Part shown: positions 12,701-22,492 of the stretch, piece after piece
Layout of the letters: each line of letters starts with the position of its first letter
Numbering within the stretch: the first letter of the stretch is position 1
NCBI GenBank assembly: GCA_022496805.1
Contig: CM040092.1
Coordinates: forward strand, 17,130,113-17,194,112
Reading direction: 5' to 3'
Source: Pohlia nutans
Taxonomy: Eukaryota; Streptophyta; Bryopsida; Bryales; Mniaceae
DNA length: 64,000 nt
Notes under the pieces: model-generated
The model's database searches: none
What the model saw: the letters and a program-made list of their open reading frames with translations, nothing else
Told to the model about the DNA's origin: nothing
Translations under genes and position numbers: made by a program

Positions 12701-14251
12701 CTGCTCAAAATTGCTGAAAAACACTTCTTAGGGTTTGCACAGACCTCAGGGGGATGCACAGTAATTTGTTGCCCATCGTCACCTCCTACAGTGCATTCTG
12801 GTCTTTTGAAAGATAAAAGCGCAGCGAGCGCTGCCAGATTCGCAGCATCCACAAGATTCCTGGCAAAACGAGACCAAAGCTCCTTTAACAGGCAAACCCT
12901 AAACCCTAAACCCTGAAACCCAACTCATCTAACGATCTAAGTGGTAAGCTTGTGATCAAATCTTCACAGCCAAATACACAATGAAGGATTTGCTTACCCA
13001 AAATTATCCAGGATGTGGATATCCACTCGGATGGCCCATACAGATCGACCTGACAAAATACACAGCGACTCCGTGTCCACGGCTCTACTTTCCCTGTCAA
13101 GCTCATTTCATGATCCAGGTAAGCTCACATAACAAACATGAAATTGGCTTCAAAAACTTTGTGTTTAATTGACTTCGCAATTCAAACAGCCAAGCATCTT
13201 CTCTCCCAGAGTTTGCAATAAACTCCTTCATTTGTGTTAAATAGAAAAACAAACGAACATTCACAGGTAGCAAGAGATTTTAGGGTTACAAAAAACAAGC
13301 AAACATTCAGAGGTGGCAACAAACAAACATGTCAAAAACTTTCTGTTTAGTGTTTTCAGATCAGGAAAAGCCTCGAAACAAAAAGAAAGAAATTGACTTC
13401 GCAATTCAAACAGCCAAGCATCTTCTCTGCCAGAGTTCATTGTTTGCAATAAAATCCTTCATTATTGTTAAAAAAAAAGAAGCAAACATTCAGAGGTAGC
13501 AAGAGAGTTTAGGGTTAAAAAAAAAAAAAGCAAACATTCACGAGAGTTTAGGGTTTAAAAGCTATTACCTTAACCCACGGTCGATGATACGCCCAAGCTC
13601 CACCGCCATGTCGCTGGGACGGCCAGGCTCAAAGGCAGGGTCACCCATGGGCGAGAATTCGGTGAAAATCGAAAGGGAGCCTTCATTTCCGCGGTCTGGA
13701 TATGGCTGCGTGATTTCGCCTTTCGCCACGGCGAGCACCCGCGTCTGCCCTAATTGCACCTCCACCGACCCGTCTTCTCTACACACACCCAAAACCCACA
13801 TCGAGCATTTCATGAGACACTGGGAGCCCTAAACCCTAAGCGTCCACTGTGTACTTTCTGAAAATTGGACCCCCTGTTGCAAATCATCTATTTGTGTGAA
13901 AATGACTTGAGTTTGACACTATCGACACTGTTGATCTTCAAGTATAGGACACGAGCTTTAAAATGATGTATTGCAATCAGAAAACCGAGGTAAAATGAGA
14001 AAATGCCACCGTTGCAAAGTTCAGTGATGCAGATGGCCATATTGGGCGTTTTAGGCTAAACCCTGAAGAATCGACAAAGACTGGGAGAATTATCTATTGT
14101 AAAGTTGATGAGAGACACACTTGAGAAATGAAATGCTGAGACGACGGTAATCGAACGGCGTCCGTCCGTCAATCCGCTGCTCTTCTTTGATCGCTGCCTC
14201 GATAAACTCCTTCTCGTTCACGCTCATGCGCAGCCCTGCGTTGTTCGCCAT
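6758..14251 (-). CDS. RRP45: Exosome complex subunit RRP45 (PM/Scl-75, EXOSC9-like)
   Basis: RRP45 is an RNase PH-fold subunit of the nine-membered exosome ring, which processes and degrades RNA in nucleus and cytoplasm; Arabidopsis relatives include CER7. Exons inferred from GT-AG sites and phase: 14251-14121, 13778-13569, 13093-12998, 12859-12745, 12240-12160, 11702-11514, 9851-9598, 7136-6758, giving 484 aa. Family segments are clear: RIDGRTPFDYRRL, VQLGQTRVLAVAKG, SIFTEFSPM, ELGRIIDRGL, RESRAVDTESLC, VDIHILDNFGNLVDAANLAA, RPECTVGGD, and in the second half LIIHHLPIAVTF and GGRITITINAQGD. The tail (from about residue 275) is acidic and low in order, and ends with a basic KKKAKKRK nuclear signal. 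At 484 aa it is somewhat longer than the roughly 440-450 aa typical of plant and animal homologues. The exon 7/8 junction (9598 to 7136) is the least certain. Introns 1, 4, 6 and 7 carry MITEs. Head to head with the PPR gene. Confidence 0.93.
7807..8055. repeat. Stowaway-type MITE (Tc1/mariner), 249 bp, in RRP45 intron 7
   Basis: The ends are CTCCCTCTGTCCGGAAATAA and its inverse, the classic plant Stowaway terminus. TA precedes it at 7805-7806; the right-hand copy reads CA, probably mutated. Confidence 0.85.
8710..9061. repeat. Fold-back MITE, 352 bp, in RRP45 intron 7
   Basis: Both arms are inverted copies of each other almost to the centre. The ends are GAGTTATCCGCAAAGTCC and its inverse, and TAATA flanks both sides (8705-8709, 9062-9066). 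The motif agagcttggtggtct occurs twice in each arm. The transcribed intron could fold into a long hairpin. Confidence 0.8.
9074..9308. repeat. MITE family C copy, flanked by ATAA, in RRP45 intron 7
   Basis: It begins ATAACCCCTAAAGGACCAAG and ends GATCCTTTAGGGGATAA. The flanking four bases are ATAA on both sides as a direct repeat rather than TTAA, which supports a four-base target duplication for this group. Confidence 0.75.
9393..9580. repeat. MITE family C copy, right end lost, in RRP45 intron 7
   Basis: It begins TTAAACCCTAAAGGACAA and then matches the family body (gggcctcatgttc, atttgattttt, aatataatcgattg). The match stops short of the usual right end, next to RRP45 exon 7. Confidence 0.6.
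9874..10201. repeat. TTAA-flanked MITE, family H (328 bp), in RRP45 intron 6
   Basis: It begins TTAACCCCTAAACGTACC and ends GGGACGTTTAGGGGTTAA, with TTAA on both sides. The interior shares little with the other families. Confidence 0.7.
10266..10361. repeat. TTAA-type mini-MITE, family I (96 bp), in RRP45 intron 6
   Basis: It begins TTAACCCCTAATTTATCC and ends AAAAATTAGGGGTTGA, with inner ends AACCAG and CTGGTT matching as inverted repeats. The right flank is TTGA, probably a mutated TTAA. Confidence 0.65.
10392..11020. repeat. Cluster of three inverted-repeat elements in RRP45 intron 6
   Basis: First element, about 10392-10733: it starts ACTACACAAAAATTGTGATT and ends with the inverse ending in GTGTAGT. 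Second, about 10735-10835: a near palindrome around the paired motif cattagagataacacaa. Third, about 10832-11015: ends ACTACTTTTTGCTAATAGTG and its inverse. The ACTAC termini resemble CACTA (En/Spm) elements, but I could not settle the target duplications. Confidence 0.55.
12288..12496. repeat. MITE family C copy (209 bp), in RRP45 intron 4
   Basis: It begins TTAACCCCTAAAGGACCAAG and ends TTGGTCCTTTAGGGGCTAA. The left flank is TTAA and the right CTAA. It lies in the opposite sense to the copy at 14814. Confidence 0.75.
12590..12720. repeat. Degenerate family C fragment beside RRP45 exon 4
   Basis: The segment follows the family C body (gaagaacattgcatgtgttag, aaataaaaattgaacaaa) but has lost both termini. 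It ends about 25 bases from the exon 4 donor site. Confidence 0.5.
13173..13530. repeat. Tandemly duplicated segment in RRP45 intron 2
   Basis: Two copies begin near 13173 and 13394 with ttcgcaattcaaacagcc, and each continues through caagcatcttctct, a cttcattt-type tract and acattcagaggtagcaagag. The spacing is about 221 bases. Confidence 0.65.
13832..14058. repeat. MITE family J copy 2, in RRP45 intron 1
   Basis: It begins AACCCTAAGCGTCCACTG and ends TTGGGCGTTTTAGGCTAAA. The body is nearly identical to the copy in the PPR intron at 15709-15957. The termini are worn and no clean TTAA remains. Confidence 0.65.
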
Positions 14252-14731
14252 AGTTTCCCTAAACCCTAACCCGGTCTCCCTCCGTCTCAATCACGCATCT
14301 TCCGTTCTCCCTCCCGGACATGCGAAAAGACAGACTATACTGACCCGGGTCCATTCAACCCCGAGTTTTCGTTCAAATTAGGGTTAGGGTTTAAGGCCCT
14401 GGAACTTGGAGCCATGTCACCTACCTTTTTTCTTCTTGTGTTTCGTTCCTCTTTCGGTTTGTGATAGTGAAATCGTCTCTTGTTTTCAAATTCTCGAATT
14501 TCCTCCTGCGCTTGAGCTTCATACACGAGTTCGACCTTCGTAGAATTAGCTAGAACTTCCCCACTGAAATTCTTTACTAGAGCTTTGGATCTCTGCAGAT
14601 TTGGTGTGAATGATCGCCGAGCCAAGTAAGCCCTAGGGTTTTGAGGATGGGATGTTTCGAGCGGTCTGTCAAATTCATCAATCAATGCAGATGGGGATTA
14701 GCTTGGATTCATCATACCTTTGAATAACGGA
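14252..14731. promoter_or_regulatory. Shared head-to-head promoter region of RRP45 and the PPR gene, with telo-boxes
   Basis: About 480 bp separate the two start codons. The telo-box motif AAACCCTAA occurs at 14261-14269, ten bases from the RRP45 ATG, and TTAGGGTTAGGGTTT lies at 14378-14392. Telo-boxes are common in promoters of plant ribosomal and RNA-processing genes, so co-expression is plausible. A minus-strand frame at 14335-14685 (116 codons) matches nothing I know. Confidence 0.5.
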
Positions 14732-17700
14732 ATGGCATTCATTGGGAAAGCTATGACATTGAGGTTCTACTCTCATACTTTCGAACTTTCAGCCAGTTTT
14801 GCACTTCCATTGCTTAACCCCTAAAGGACCAAGAAGCTCGAATTGGGCGTCATGATTTTATTGAAGTTTTGAGTAGATCCTGTGTGAACCTCCTTTTGTT
14901 TCTTTTACCAACGCATGCAATGTTCTTCACTGAATCTAGTGATATAAAATTTGGTCCCATCTGAATTGTATTTTTTCAGAATATGATCGATTGAATGTTT
15001 CATTTTAAAACCATGAATCCTTGGTCCTTTAGGGGTTAATTGATCCGAAGCTCCGTTTTCTTATTGTTTTTTTAAATTTTACCACAGGAGGTTTGGTTTA
15101 CAGAGATGGAAACGAGCGCTACAAGGCTACTACCATACGGGGGCGATTACGAACAACGGTTCTCTTCCGGATTCAGATGGGCCTAGATTCGTGAGTGGGC
15201 AGGAGGTTTGGCGCCTGTGCAAAGCAGGGCGACTGCGGGAGGCCCTGCAATTGCTAACCATCATGAAGCAACGGGGCTTACTCATAAACTCCAACACGTA
15301 CGCGTGTGTGCTTGAGCATTGCACCAAGCTCCGGCGTTTCGAAGACGGGAAGAAGGTTCACAAGCAGTTGGCGGAAGACAACGTGGAAATCGACATCTAC
15401 CTCGGCAATTCTCTCATAACTTTTTACAGCAAATACGGAGACGTCGTGAGCGGCGAGCAAGTTTTTCAACGCATGACACAGCGAGATGTGGTCACCTGGA
15501 GCTCCATGATCGCTAGCTATGTCAACAACAACTACCCAGCTAAAGCATTTGAGCTTTTTGAACGCATGAAGAACCCTAAACCCAACAGAATCACGTTTCT
15601 GAGCATCCTCAAAGCTTGTAACAGGTGATCAGAATCGTTCACTTCATGGTTTTTTTTTGGTTGATCTAAGGGGCTCCCATTCAGCAACATGGCTATAAGA
15701 AATTATCCTTTACCCCTAAGCGTCCACTGTGTATTTTCTGTAGTGTAGGAAATTGGACCCCCTGCTGCAAATCATCTGTTTGTGTGGAAATGACTTCAGT
15801 TTGACACTATCGACACTGTTGATCTTGTAGTATAGAACAAGAGCTTTAAAGTGATGTATTGCAATCAGAAAACCGAGGTAAAATGAGAAAATGCCACCGT
15901 TGCAAAGTTCAGTGATGCAGATGGCCATATTGGGCGTTTTAGATGCTTAGGGGTTAAACTTCTGAGTTACCAACATTGTACATTTGCAGCTTGGAGAACG
16001 GGAAGCAGATTCATGACCATGTGAAGGCAGCAGGACTAGGCTCTGATGTTGCTGTTGCAACTGCTCTCATCACCATGTACTCAAAATGTGGAGATGGAGC
16101 TCGTGCTCGTGAGGTTTTTGATTCCATGCCGGAGCGTAATGTGGTGTCATGGACTGCTATTATTCAAGCAAGTGCACAACATGGAAAATTTGATGCAGCT
16201 TTTGAGCTTTACTTTCAGATGTTGCAGACTGGGATCTTACCAAATGCGCACACTTTTGTATGCGTACTGAACTCATGTATTACATTATCTCGCGGACGAG
16301 AAATTCATTCTCATATCAAGGAGGGAGGTTTTGAGACTGACATGGTTGTGGCGAACGCGCTGATCACCATGTATTGCAAGTGTAGGAGCGTTGCGAATGC
16401 TCGCCAAGTGTTTGATCAAATGAAACAGAAGGATGTGGTTTCGTGGAGCGCCATGATAGCTGGATACGGGTATCAAGAGAAGGAGTCTCTGAATGAGGCT
16501 TTCGATCTCTTAAAACGCATGCGCGAGGCGCGTGTTTTGCCAAACAAAATCACTTTCATGAGTGTTCTGAAAGCTTGTTCTGTGCATGGCGCACTTGATC
16601 AGGGTCGACACATTCATGGTGAGATTTCCAAGCTCCATTTGGACTCTGACAGCTCTTTGCAGACAGCCATTTTTAATATGTACGCAAACTGTGGGAGTAT
16701 TCATGAGGCAGAAGAGGTGTTTCGCAACATGGCACACAAGAACGTCGTGGCATGGACTTCATTACTTGGTATGTATATAAAATGTAGAAACCTTTCATCA
16801 GCAGAGAAAGTGTTTACTGAAATGCCGACGCGGAATATCGTCTCGTGGAATCACATGATTGCTGCATATGCACAAAATGGAGACATGGGCAAAGCTTTTG
16901 ATCTGCTTTTTCGTATGAAAGACGAGGGATTCGAGCCGGATAGAGTGACTTTGGTCTCTATTCTTGAAGCCTGTGGGTGGGCATTGGAGAGAGGGAAGCT
17001 GGTCCATGCAGAGGCTGTGAAGCAGGGGCTTGACTCAGATCCCGTGGTGGCGACAGCGCTCATAGGAATGTATTCAAAGTGTGGAGAGCTTGCTGAAGCG
17101 CGAAAGCTCTTTGAGAGTTTGCCAAGACGAGACGTGATTGCCTGGAATGCCATGATCTTAGGCTATGGCCAACATGGAGATGGGACACAAGCAATTGAGC
17201 TTTTCAAACGCATGTTGCAGGAGGATGAGAATCCGAATGAAATCACTTTTACAGCAGTGATTTCTGCTTGCAGTCGCGGAGGATTTCTCAAGGAGGGCTG
17301 CGAATTTTTCCGCATGATACAAGAGCCTAGAAAAGAGCATTATGGCTGCATGGTGGACCTTCTGGGACGAGCTGGGGAGTTGAAACAGGCCGAGGACTTC
17401 ATTCGCAACATGCCGTGCGAACCGGACATTTCAGTGTGGTATGCACTTCTTGGTGCATGCAAGGTTCATAACAATGTGGAGATGGCTGAGTGGGCAGCCC
17501 ATCATGTTCTGAAACTCGAGCCATCGAACGCAAGCGTGTACGTAACGCTGTCAAATGTTTATGCCCAAGCTGGACGCTGGGAGGATTCTGCCAAGATCAG
17601 GAAGGTCATGGATGATAGAGGGTTGAAAAAGGACCGGGGAGAAAGCGCTATTGAAATTGACGGAACATTGCACTCTTTTGTAGCTGAGGAGCAGTCTCAC

Positions 17701-18042
17701 CCCGAGTTAGATGCTATTCATGGTGAGCTCGAGAGGCTGTCACAAGAACTGAAGGAGGCTGGGTACACTCCGGATATGAGGTTTGTTTTGCACGATGTGG
17801 ATGACGTACAGAAGGAAAAGGCTCTTTGTCACCATAGTGAGAAGCTGGCCATTGCGTATGGGTTACTGAAAACAGCTCCGGGCACACCGATTCGTATTAT
17901 GAAGAACCTCCGTGTCTGTGGTGACTGCCATACAGCTACCAAGTTCATCTCCAAGCTTAGGAACCGAGAAATTGTTGCCAGGGATGCTAACCGATTCCAT
18001 TATTTCACCAATGGAACGTGCTCTTGCGGGGATTTTTGGTAA
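14732..18042 (+). CDS. DYW-class pentatricopeptide repeat (PPR) protein, probable organelle RNA-editing factor
   Basis: PLS-type PPR proteins bind organelle transcripts base by base, and the DYW domain is the cytidine deaminase for C-to-U editing. Proposed exons: 14732-14763 (tentative, targeting-peptide-like start MAFIGKAMTLR), 15088-15624 and 15990-18042; the junctions keep phase, giving about 873 aa. The second junction is secure (ILKACN|SLENGKQIHDHV). Repeats read as serial P-L-S units (ALITMYSKCGD, NVVSWTAIIQA, NALITMYCKC, DVVSWSAMIAGY). Then come E and E+ regions (SVWYALLGACKVHNNVEMAE) and the DYW domain with HxE motif HHSEKLA and zinc motif CGDCH. The chain ends CSCGDFW instead of DYW. 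The first exon's donor (AG|GTTCTA) is weak, so the true N terminus may differ. A MITE fills most of the second intron; another lies in the first. Confidence 0.9.
14814..15039. repeat. TTAA-flanked MITE family C copy (226 bp), upstream/first intron of the PPR gene
   Basis: It begins TTAACCCCTAAAGGACCAAG and ends TTGGTCCTTTAGGGGTTAA, with TTAA on both sides. This is one of the cleanest copies of the family. Confidence 0.85.
15709..15957. repeat. MITE family J copy 1 (249 bp) inside a PPR intron
   Basis: It begins TTTACCCCTAAGCGTCC and ends GATGCTTAGGGGTTAA. It occupies 249 of the 365 intron bases (15625-15989), leaving about 115 bases that look like a normal small intron. Confidence 0.75.
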
Positions 18043-19862
18043 CAGAAGTTACCCTTTTGTCCAGGTGAAGACCCTCTCCTGCCTATTCTGCAACTTGATT
18101 ATCGCCACTTTGCGTCTTCTGCATCTGCTCTGTGAGTGATTTGTATCTGCAAGTGCTAGAGCATAAGTGTAGGTCACATGTGCTTTAGGGTTTAGGGTTT
18201 CTAATGTTCAGTGCAGACAGTACAGTTGTCCCTCTCTATTATGACATGTTTGGGAAGCCCTAACTTCAAAGTGGCAGGCATGGATTAGTCACAGAAATGA
18301 CTTGTCACATGTGTATTGCTTGATCGTCATATTATGGTGTCATATTATGGAGGGTAGACAGTAACTCAAGACAGTCACATTGTCCTTACACGTTTTTTCG
18401 GTTGGATTTGTACAGAGTGGTGGATTGTGTTGGAATTCTTCCAGATCATAATCCAACGGTCTCCAGTTCTTCCTCGACACCATTCATCTCCCAGAGCTTT
18501 GAAAGTAAGGCCCTATCATAATTCTGCAAATCCTCTGTTTCAAGTATCTTGTGAAGTTTCTGAATGTTACTCTCCTCCAGCCTATCGTCAGTGCACCCCA
18601 TATAAAGTTCGAGAAGTTTCTGGTAGTATCAATTGCTGGAATTTAGGTTGAACGTGCGACTTGTGCGCATGATACTTTCATTGTTGAGTTGTGACTAAAT
18701 TCTTTGATGTATTGGCAGCCACAAGACCTATCCCTGCAAACGCACTTCAACAGTGCAGTATCACCATTTTATATTACATGAGGCTCCAAATTGGAGTATC
18801 TGAGTTCTGTATCGAAATGCAGAGCATGTTGGGTCCTTAACTTCAGGAGCGTTCAAGGCTTGCTGTGTGTTCTAAACGGGGTTTCTCCAATGATCACAAA
18901 GGGTTGGTGAAAGCATCCAAAGAAAGCACACAAGGGATTGGACCGCCAAGTTTATTTTATGACCTTCAAAACAATAGAATTTCCTGCAATGTAGCAAACG
19001 GCTCAAGGGGTTGTTTCCATCACTTTGAGGTGAATTCTGTTGCTCTGATGGTCATATATAAAATTAAGTGGCCCTGCACCTTGATTCCCATCGGCTGCTA
19101 AATTCCTTTGGGATGCAGTTCCTATGATAAAGCTGTGGTTGATGATGTGGAGCAACCTATCTGGAATTTTCGAAGAAACAGAATTTTGAGATTGGGAAAA
19201 AGCTGAAACGTCACAGCTTCAAAGCTTTGCACTCTGAAGGGTGAGTAATCCACCCAGACCTTTTTAATGTCATAGCCTAGGCGCCAAACGGCACATGAGG
19301 TCTGAAAATCAGTGACATTAAAGAAGTACTTGGGGTCGTAGGATTGTTGCTTTGTAAAGTGGCTCTTCGGGCACATATTGGCACTCTACTGCCAACCAGG
19401 AAGGATTTGGTAATAAGATTGAAGCTGCTAATTATGAAATGCAAGAAGTAAAATGATTGCCAAGGCCTTGGTACTTGGATGTCCTATTGCAAGGTACAGA
19501 AGCGTAGTCTCTTTAAGGGAAAGACTAGTGGGGAGGAACTCATGCTGCACTTCAACTAGTTCCAGTTCTAGAATCTGAGTTCTTATTGATTACGTAGCAC
19601 ATGATTACAAAGTGATAATTACGGAGCCTGTAACGTGTTTCGTGAGCCAATGCATATTTCATTATGCAGTCCAGGTTGTGGATAGGATCACTTTTACATT
19701 ACTAATAGTCGACCCCTCAGCCGCATAAGGACAGCCGTCTGTAGGAGAAAGCTGTACAATAAATAAACAAACGTATTGGACGTCGGGCATGTCAGGGTGT
19801 CCGCCATCTCCTTCGGGTCCTTCCGTCTAAACCCAGCGGATTCTTCGGACGAGGCGTGAGAT
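18043..19862. other. No supported gene; 3' flank of the PPR gene
   Basis: The first few hundred bases are probably PPR 3' untranslated sequence. Short frames at 18427-18651, 18865-19101 and 19122-19376 (minus) match nothing I recognise and lack supporting splice structure. Confidence 0.35.
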
Positions 19863-19934
19863 GGGAGCATGGTCTAGGGGTATGATTCTCGCTTCGGGTG
19901 CGAGAGGTCGCGAGTTCGATTCTCGCTGCTCCCC
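19863..19934 (+). tRNA. trnP-CGG: tRNA-Pro (anticodon CGG)
   Basis: The acceptor stem is GGGAGCA paired with TGCTCCC. The anticodon stem-loop is CTCGC-TTCGGGT-GCGAG with CGG as anticodon, and the T arm is GCGAG-TTCGATT-CTCGC. The sequence is the plant nuclear tRNA-Pro type, intronless, 72 nt. A run of six T at 19939-19944 serves as the RNA polymerase III terminator. The 3' CCA is not encoded. Confidence 0.95.
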
Positions 19935-19936
19935 AC

Positions 19937-20083
19937 CGTTTTTTCATTATCAAGATTTAAACTTTCATCATAACATTGAATTCTCGTACTTATAACGATC
20001 TCATTTTGCACCGTTTTTTCATTTTCAAGATTTAAACTTTCATGATGACAATGAATTCTTGTACTTATATCAGTCTCATTTTG
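19937..20083. repeat. Two-copy tandem duplication just 3' of the tRNA, including its terminator
   Basis: Two units of about 73-74 bp run from CCGTTTTTTCATT to CTCATTTTGCA, starting at 19937 and near 20010. They differ at about ten positions. Each copy carries the T6 tract. Confidence 0.85.
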
Positions 20084-20084
20084 C

Positions 20085-21480
20085 ACCTTGGTATTGAAAG
20101 AGTTTCGTTATTACTAAAAAAGAGCATTTGCCAGTTCAAAACTTAGGCTTGCTTCATGCTACAAGCACCGTAAAAGAAAAGCCTTGTCAATGGGAAAGCA
20201 TTTATCGTTTGCCACATCATCTCAAGTTACAAAGAAAGCTCATCGTTGAAACAAGACAAGAATGCTTTAAAAGAGAGCCCAAATTTCAGGAGCTTTTAGG
20301 CAAACTCCCTCAGTAGAGACTTGTTGCCGATGAAAGACACCTAGGATTACTTTTCGTCTGTGAAGGAATGACATGGAGAGCTACCTTTGCTACTAATATG
20401 AAGGCACAAGAGGCAATCACGGCATTGTGAGCCAATAGAAAGATGCTACATACACAAGGTGAGTTGCCGCTCCTTGAATATGAAACAGGCCTAAAGATTC
20501 ATCTTTTTTTTGGGAAACAAATGGACATTAAGAGTTCGTCTTTTGACACAACAAGTTGGGGCTTCTTTTTTACTAGAACGAGCATACAACAATCTAAAAA
20601 TGAGTTTATAACATACAACACGAGTTAGGATTTTGTTTTTCAAAAGGACCAACTTTCAACAATTCAATTATAAATTTTAAGTATCTTGACACAACACATT
20701 AAGGCTTTATTATAAATGAAGTTTTGTATATAATATTGAGCAAAAACACTTGCAAATGATTTTTACAAAATTTCAACATTTAAAATTACATTCTTATGGA
20801 TTTAGAGATCCCGAAAATACATAATTTATGTCTAAATTTGATCTTCACATTAGGTTTGCATCATCTTCTATTTTTGGAAAAAGTTTCAATAAATTGCAAA
20901 AATAACATTATTTCGTATTTCTATGTAACAAAACACCTAGTTGTGATTTTATGCTATATTCAATCAACATCTGGGATCAACATTGTATCGATAGTAGCAA
21001 TCATTCATGCCAATTGTAATTTTCTAAACATAAAATATTTTTTTCTGTGGATTCTTAAAGTCTTATTCATTTAAAACAAGGAATTCCCTATTTTTGCACT
21101 TTGCCAAGTGCAATCATTTTGGGACCTAATTGTGCTAAAAAAAAATTATCAAAAGAATTGACGAAAAAACATTGATTTCTTTCTTTGTTGAAACTTGTAG
21201 TATATTGCAATAAAACACTAATATTTCAAATTTTTCATGACAAAAATTTGTATTTCATTTATTTTTAAAATTGCAAGATTGACAATTTAAACACAATTAC
21301 AGATTATGAATAGATTAAGACACTATAACAGCGTTTTTAGAGTGTATGGGAGAAGACGTGATTTTTTTCCTTCTTATTTTCCTTTTTCTTATTTCTTCTT
21401 TTGTGTGCAGAAAAGTACATAAGGGTACATGGCTCCTTCCAAAAATAAAAATAAATAAAATTTCTAAAAAATAAAAAACA
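20085..21480. other. No supported gene; AT-rich with short uninformative frames
   Basis: A frame at 20128-20316 (62 codons, charged) and one at 20796-21074 (hydrophobic, very AT-rich) match no family I know. I see no inverted-repeat element here. Confidence 0.3.
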
Positions 21481-21484
21481 AATT

Positions 21485-22050
21485 TCCGGGTTTTTCGGGG
21501 CTAAGGGTCCGCCCGCGCGGACCCTCTTTCGCCTTATATACTCGTGAGGCGGCTATGAGAGGGTGTGGAAGAACATATGCATGTTCTTTTGAGGGCTGGA
21601 GGATCGAGGGTGCGCTGCCGCATACCCTCAGCCTCTCCGCCACGCCCAAAAATAAAAATAAAAATAAATAAAAACAAATAAATCCGGGTTTTTTGGGGCA
21701 AAGAGTCCGCACGCGCGAACTCTCTTTCGTTCGTCCTCTTTCCAAATGAACATAAATATGTTCTCCCATGCTCCCATAGTCGCCTTATATACTCGTGAGG
21801 CGGCTATGAGAGGATGTGGAAGGACATATGCATGTTCTTTTGAGGGCTGGAGGATGGAGGGTGCGCTACCACATACCCTCAGTTCTTTCACCACGTCCAA
21901 AAAATAAATATATTATTATTATTATTATTGTTATTGTTTTCCGAGGCAGAGGGTCCGTGCGCGCGGACCCTCTTTTGTTCGTCCTCTCCTCAAAAGAACA
22001 TAAATATGTTCTCCTATGCTCCCAGGGCCGCAAAAAAAAAACAAAGGGGC
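21485..22050. repeat. Degenerate tandem array, unit about 250 bp, with GC-rich palindromes
   Basis: The block cgtgaggcggctatgagagg, then acatatgcatgttcttttg, recurs at about 21543 and 21795. The block gaacataaatatgttctcc recurs at about 21750 and 21998. A palindromic GC-rich core, gggtccg(c/t)(c/g)cgcgcggaccctc and variants, recurs at about 21507, 21705 and 21949. That makes roughly 2.3 units. The cores could fold into stable hairpins. Confidence 0.7.
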
Positions 22051-22243
22051 AGCTATGCATCATTAGCGACCCGCAAAAAGTAGATAGATAGATAGATCGA
22101 TGTTTTTATGATTTTTTTGTTTTGTTTTTTGTGCAGGTGGTTGAGGGTGCATGGTCGCGCATTCTTTTTCCTCCATTTCTTAGTGCATTTGGAAGCCCCA
22201 TTGGAGTTGACAACAATGTTGTTCATGTGGAATCCCATGGACT

Positions 22244-22489
22244 TTGTATAGGGGAATGAATCGTTTGGCTCGTTGTTCTCACAAGTTTGTTCCAAGTGGT
22301 TGGACAATCTGTTTTGATAACACAGTAAAAAAATGTCATGGTGGAGTTGCTATTTGGAGGGAGGAAGCAACAGCTGCAACAGTGACGCTATACGATTACA
22401 TGTGGATGAAGCAAATCACTGTTACAAATGAAGCAAAGTCACACATACTTGAATATGTTGCGATGCAGATTGAAAGCATGGGTGACTAG
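22244..22489 (+). CDS. Unrecognised frame, possibly an exon of a decayed gene
   Basis: This 81-codon frame contains a plausible soluble stretch (SGWTICFDNTVKKCHGGVA, then ATVTLYDYMWMKQITVTNEA). Upstream, 22125-22140 reads like an intron acceptor (ttttttgtgcag). I do not recognise the family. A tiny GATA microsatellite precedes it at 22083. It could be a transposon-derived remnant. Confidence 0.2.
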   Translation: MYRGMNRLARCSHKFVPSGWTICFDNTVKKCHGGVAIWREEATAATVTLYDYMWMKQITVTNEAKSHILEYVAMQIESMGD

Positions 22490-22492
22490 AGG

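Noticed and set aside
12893..12917. Telomere-like CCCTAAA run
   Set aside because: Only about three units inside an intron; an interstitial telo-like motif, not a telomere.
14335..14685. 116-codon minus-strand frame in the RRP45/PPR spacer
   Set aside because: No recognisable domain, and it spans the presumed promoter; not listed as a gene.
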